Part shown: piece by piece, positions 5,856-6,623 of the stretch
Numbering within the stretch: position 1 is the stretch's first letter
Layout: each line of letters begins with the position of its first letter
NCBI GenBank assembly: GCA_903930665.1
Contig: CAIYZI010000011.1
Span: 1 to 6,623 of the forward strand
Reading direction: 5' to 3'
Origin: an uncultured beta proteobacterium
GTDB lineage: Bacteria > Pseudomonadota > Gammaproteobacteria > Burkholderiales > Burkholderiaceae
DNA: 6,623 bases
Translations under genes and position numbers: made by a program
The notes under the pieces: generated by a model
What the model was told of the DNA's origin: nothing
Databases searched by the model: none
What the model saw: the letters and a program-made list of their open reading frames with translations, nothing else

Positions 5856-6623
5856 GCACAAACTCAAATCCCAATTACTTTCGCCTAGGAGTATTTGTCC
5901 TGGCGGCTATCGCTGTGTTGGTGGCTGTCATTCTGGTCTTTGGCTCAGGAAGATTCTTTCAAAAATCTTATACGGTTGAGACTTATATCAAACAATCTGT
6001 TACCGGCTTAGATGTAGGGGCTTCTGTTCGGTTTAGAGGTGTCAAAGTAGGACAGGTATCCATGATTGGTCTTACTGGTGATCTTTATGAAAAAGATAGG
6101 CCTCTCATTGATCGTCAGGAATATGTCGTCGTGCGGATGAAAATCTTTGGCGACAATGTTGACGAAGATGATATTAATGATTTTATTAAGGCTGGCTTGC
6201 GGGCGCGTGTGAAATCTATGGGTATTACTGGTGTGAATTATGTGGAATTTGATTTCATACCAAAGGCGGACCTCTATCCCAAACTGCCGTTTACTTGGAC
6301 CCCCAAATATCCAGTGGTTCCAGCCCTGCCAAATCAGGCTGATGAAATTATCGATGGCATTCAAAAGTTATTAGGCGCTTTCAATTCCATGGATATTGAT
6401 GGCACTCAGAAAAAATTTGACTCTTTATTGACCAATCTTAACGTCATCATGGCGGGCGATGGCAAAGGTAATGAAGGTTTAACCCGTTCAGTGAGAGATC
6501 TCAATGTATTGCTTGAGCGTGTAGCCAAGGTTACCGATAAAGATGAGTTAAATGTCTTGATGCGCGAGGTTGTGGGTACGATGGTTGCATTACGTCAAAC
6601 ACTTACCAGCATTCAAGGGGATA
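5852..6623 (+). CDS. MlaD-family MCE-domain protein, 5' part (3' end outside window)
   Basis: Membrane-anchored periplasmic lipid-binding component of the transporter. The frame is open from the ATG at 5852 to the window edge: 257 whole codons with no stop. It begins MSTNSNPNYFRLG, then one transmembrane segment (about 11-31) as an uncleaved anchor. A single MCE domain follows (about 39-135), with the family motif VRFRGVKVGQVSMIGL (59-74) and GLRARVKSMGITGVNYVEF (115-133). A Pro-rich stretch near 148-160 leads to a long, probably helical region (about 161-257) that continues past the edge. MCE proteins of this kind form hexameric rings that carry lipid between membranes. The ATG overlaps the ATPase stop (ATGA), so the three genes are one translationally coupled unit. 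Genes further downstream, for example an auxiliary lipoprotein, cannot be seen. Confidence 0.94.
   Translation, partial: MSTNSNPNYFRLGVFVLAAIAVLVAVILVFGSGRFFQKSYTVETYIKQSVTGLDVGASVRFRGVKVGQVSMIGLTGDLYEKDRPLIDRQEYVVVRMKIFGDNVDEDDINDFIKAGLRARVKSMGITGVNYVEFDFIPKADLYPKLPFTWTPKYPVVPALPNQADEIIDGIQKLLGAFNSMDIDGTQKKFDSLLTNLNVIMAGDGKGNEGLTRSVRDLNVLLERVAKVTDKDELNVLMREVVGTMVALRQTLTSIQGD

Overview
The window reads as ordinary chromosomal DNA from a betaproteobacterium of the Burkholderiaceae. The order gmk-rpoZ-spoT with a convergent greB and an adjacent tRNA-Arg fits that family, and the moderately AT-leaning base use would suit a Polynucleobacter-like freshwater lineage. The genus is an inference from gene order and protein flavour, not a proven identification. 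No mobile element, CRISPR array or obvious foreign DNA is visible, and coding density is high.

Layout. Positions 1-500 hold the 3' part of gmk (guanylate kinase), cut by the window edge. It is followed by rpoZ (RNA polymerase omega, 545-748) and, 15 nt later, spoT (an RSH-family ppGpp hydrolase/synthetase, 764-3166), all on the + strand and probably one operon. greB (transcript cleavage factor, 3217-3717) is convergent on the - strand. Between spoT and greB lie 50 nt with a perfect 16-bp palindrome. tRNA-Arg(ACG) (3736-3812, + strand) is divergent from greB and ends in a strong hairpin terminator (3822-3858). A cluster of three imperfect 13-bp repeats (3861-3899) then leads into a second + strand operon: an MlaE-type permease with a fused N-terminal STAS domain (3916-5088), an MlaF-type ATPase (5088-5855) and an MlaD-type MCE protein (5852 to the window end, incomplete). 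These three overlap by 1 and 4 nt.

How they work together. The first half is a guanine-nucleotide and transcription-control block. Gmk makes GDP. SpoT makes and destroys ppGpp. Omega forms part of a ppGpp-binding site on RNA polymerase. GreB acts in the polymerase secondary channel. The second half is an envelope lipid-transport system of the MCE/Mla type: ATPase and permease in the inner membrane, with a membrane-anchored MCE protein carrying lipid in the periplasm. The permease has absorbed the STAS (MlaB-like) role, and the ATPase has a correspondingly short C terminus.

I found no wholly undescribed system. The points most worth a second look are the fused STAS-permease layout, the 13-bp repeat cluster and SD-less start of that operon, the palindromic promoter-like core shared by greB and the tRNA, and the well-known tRNA-derived false extension of greB.
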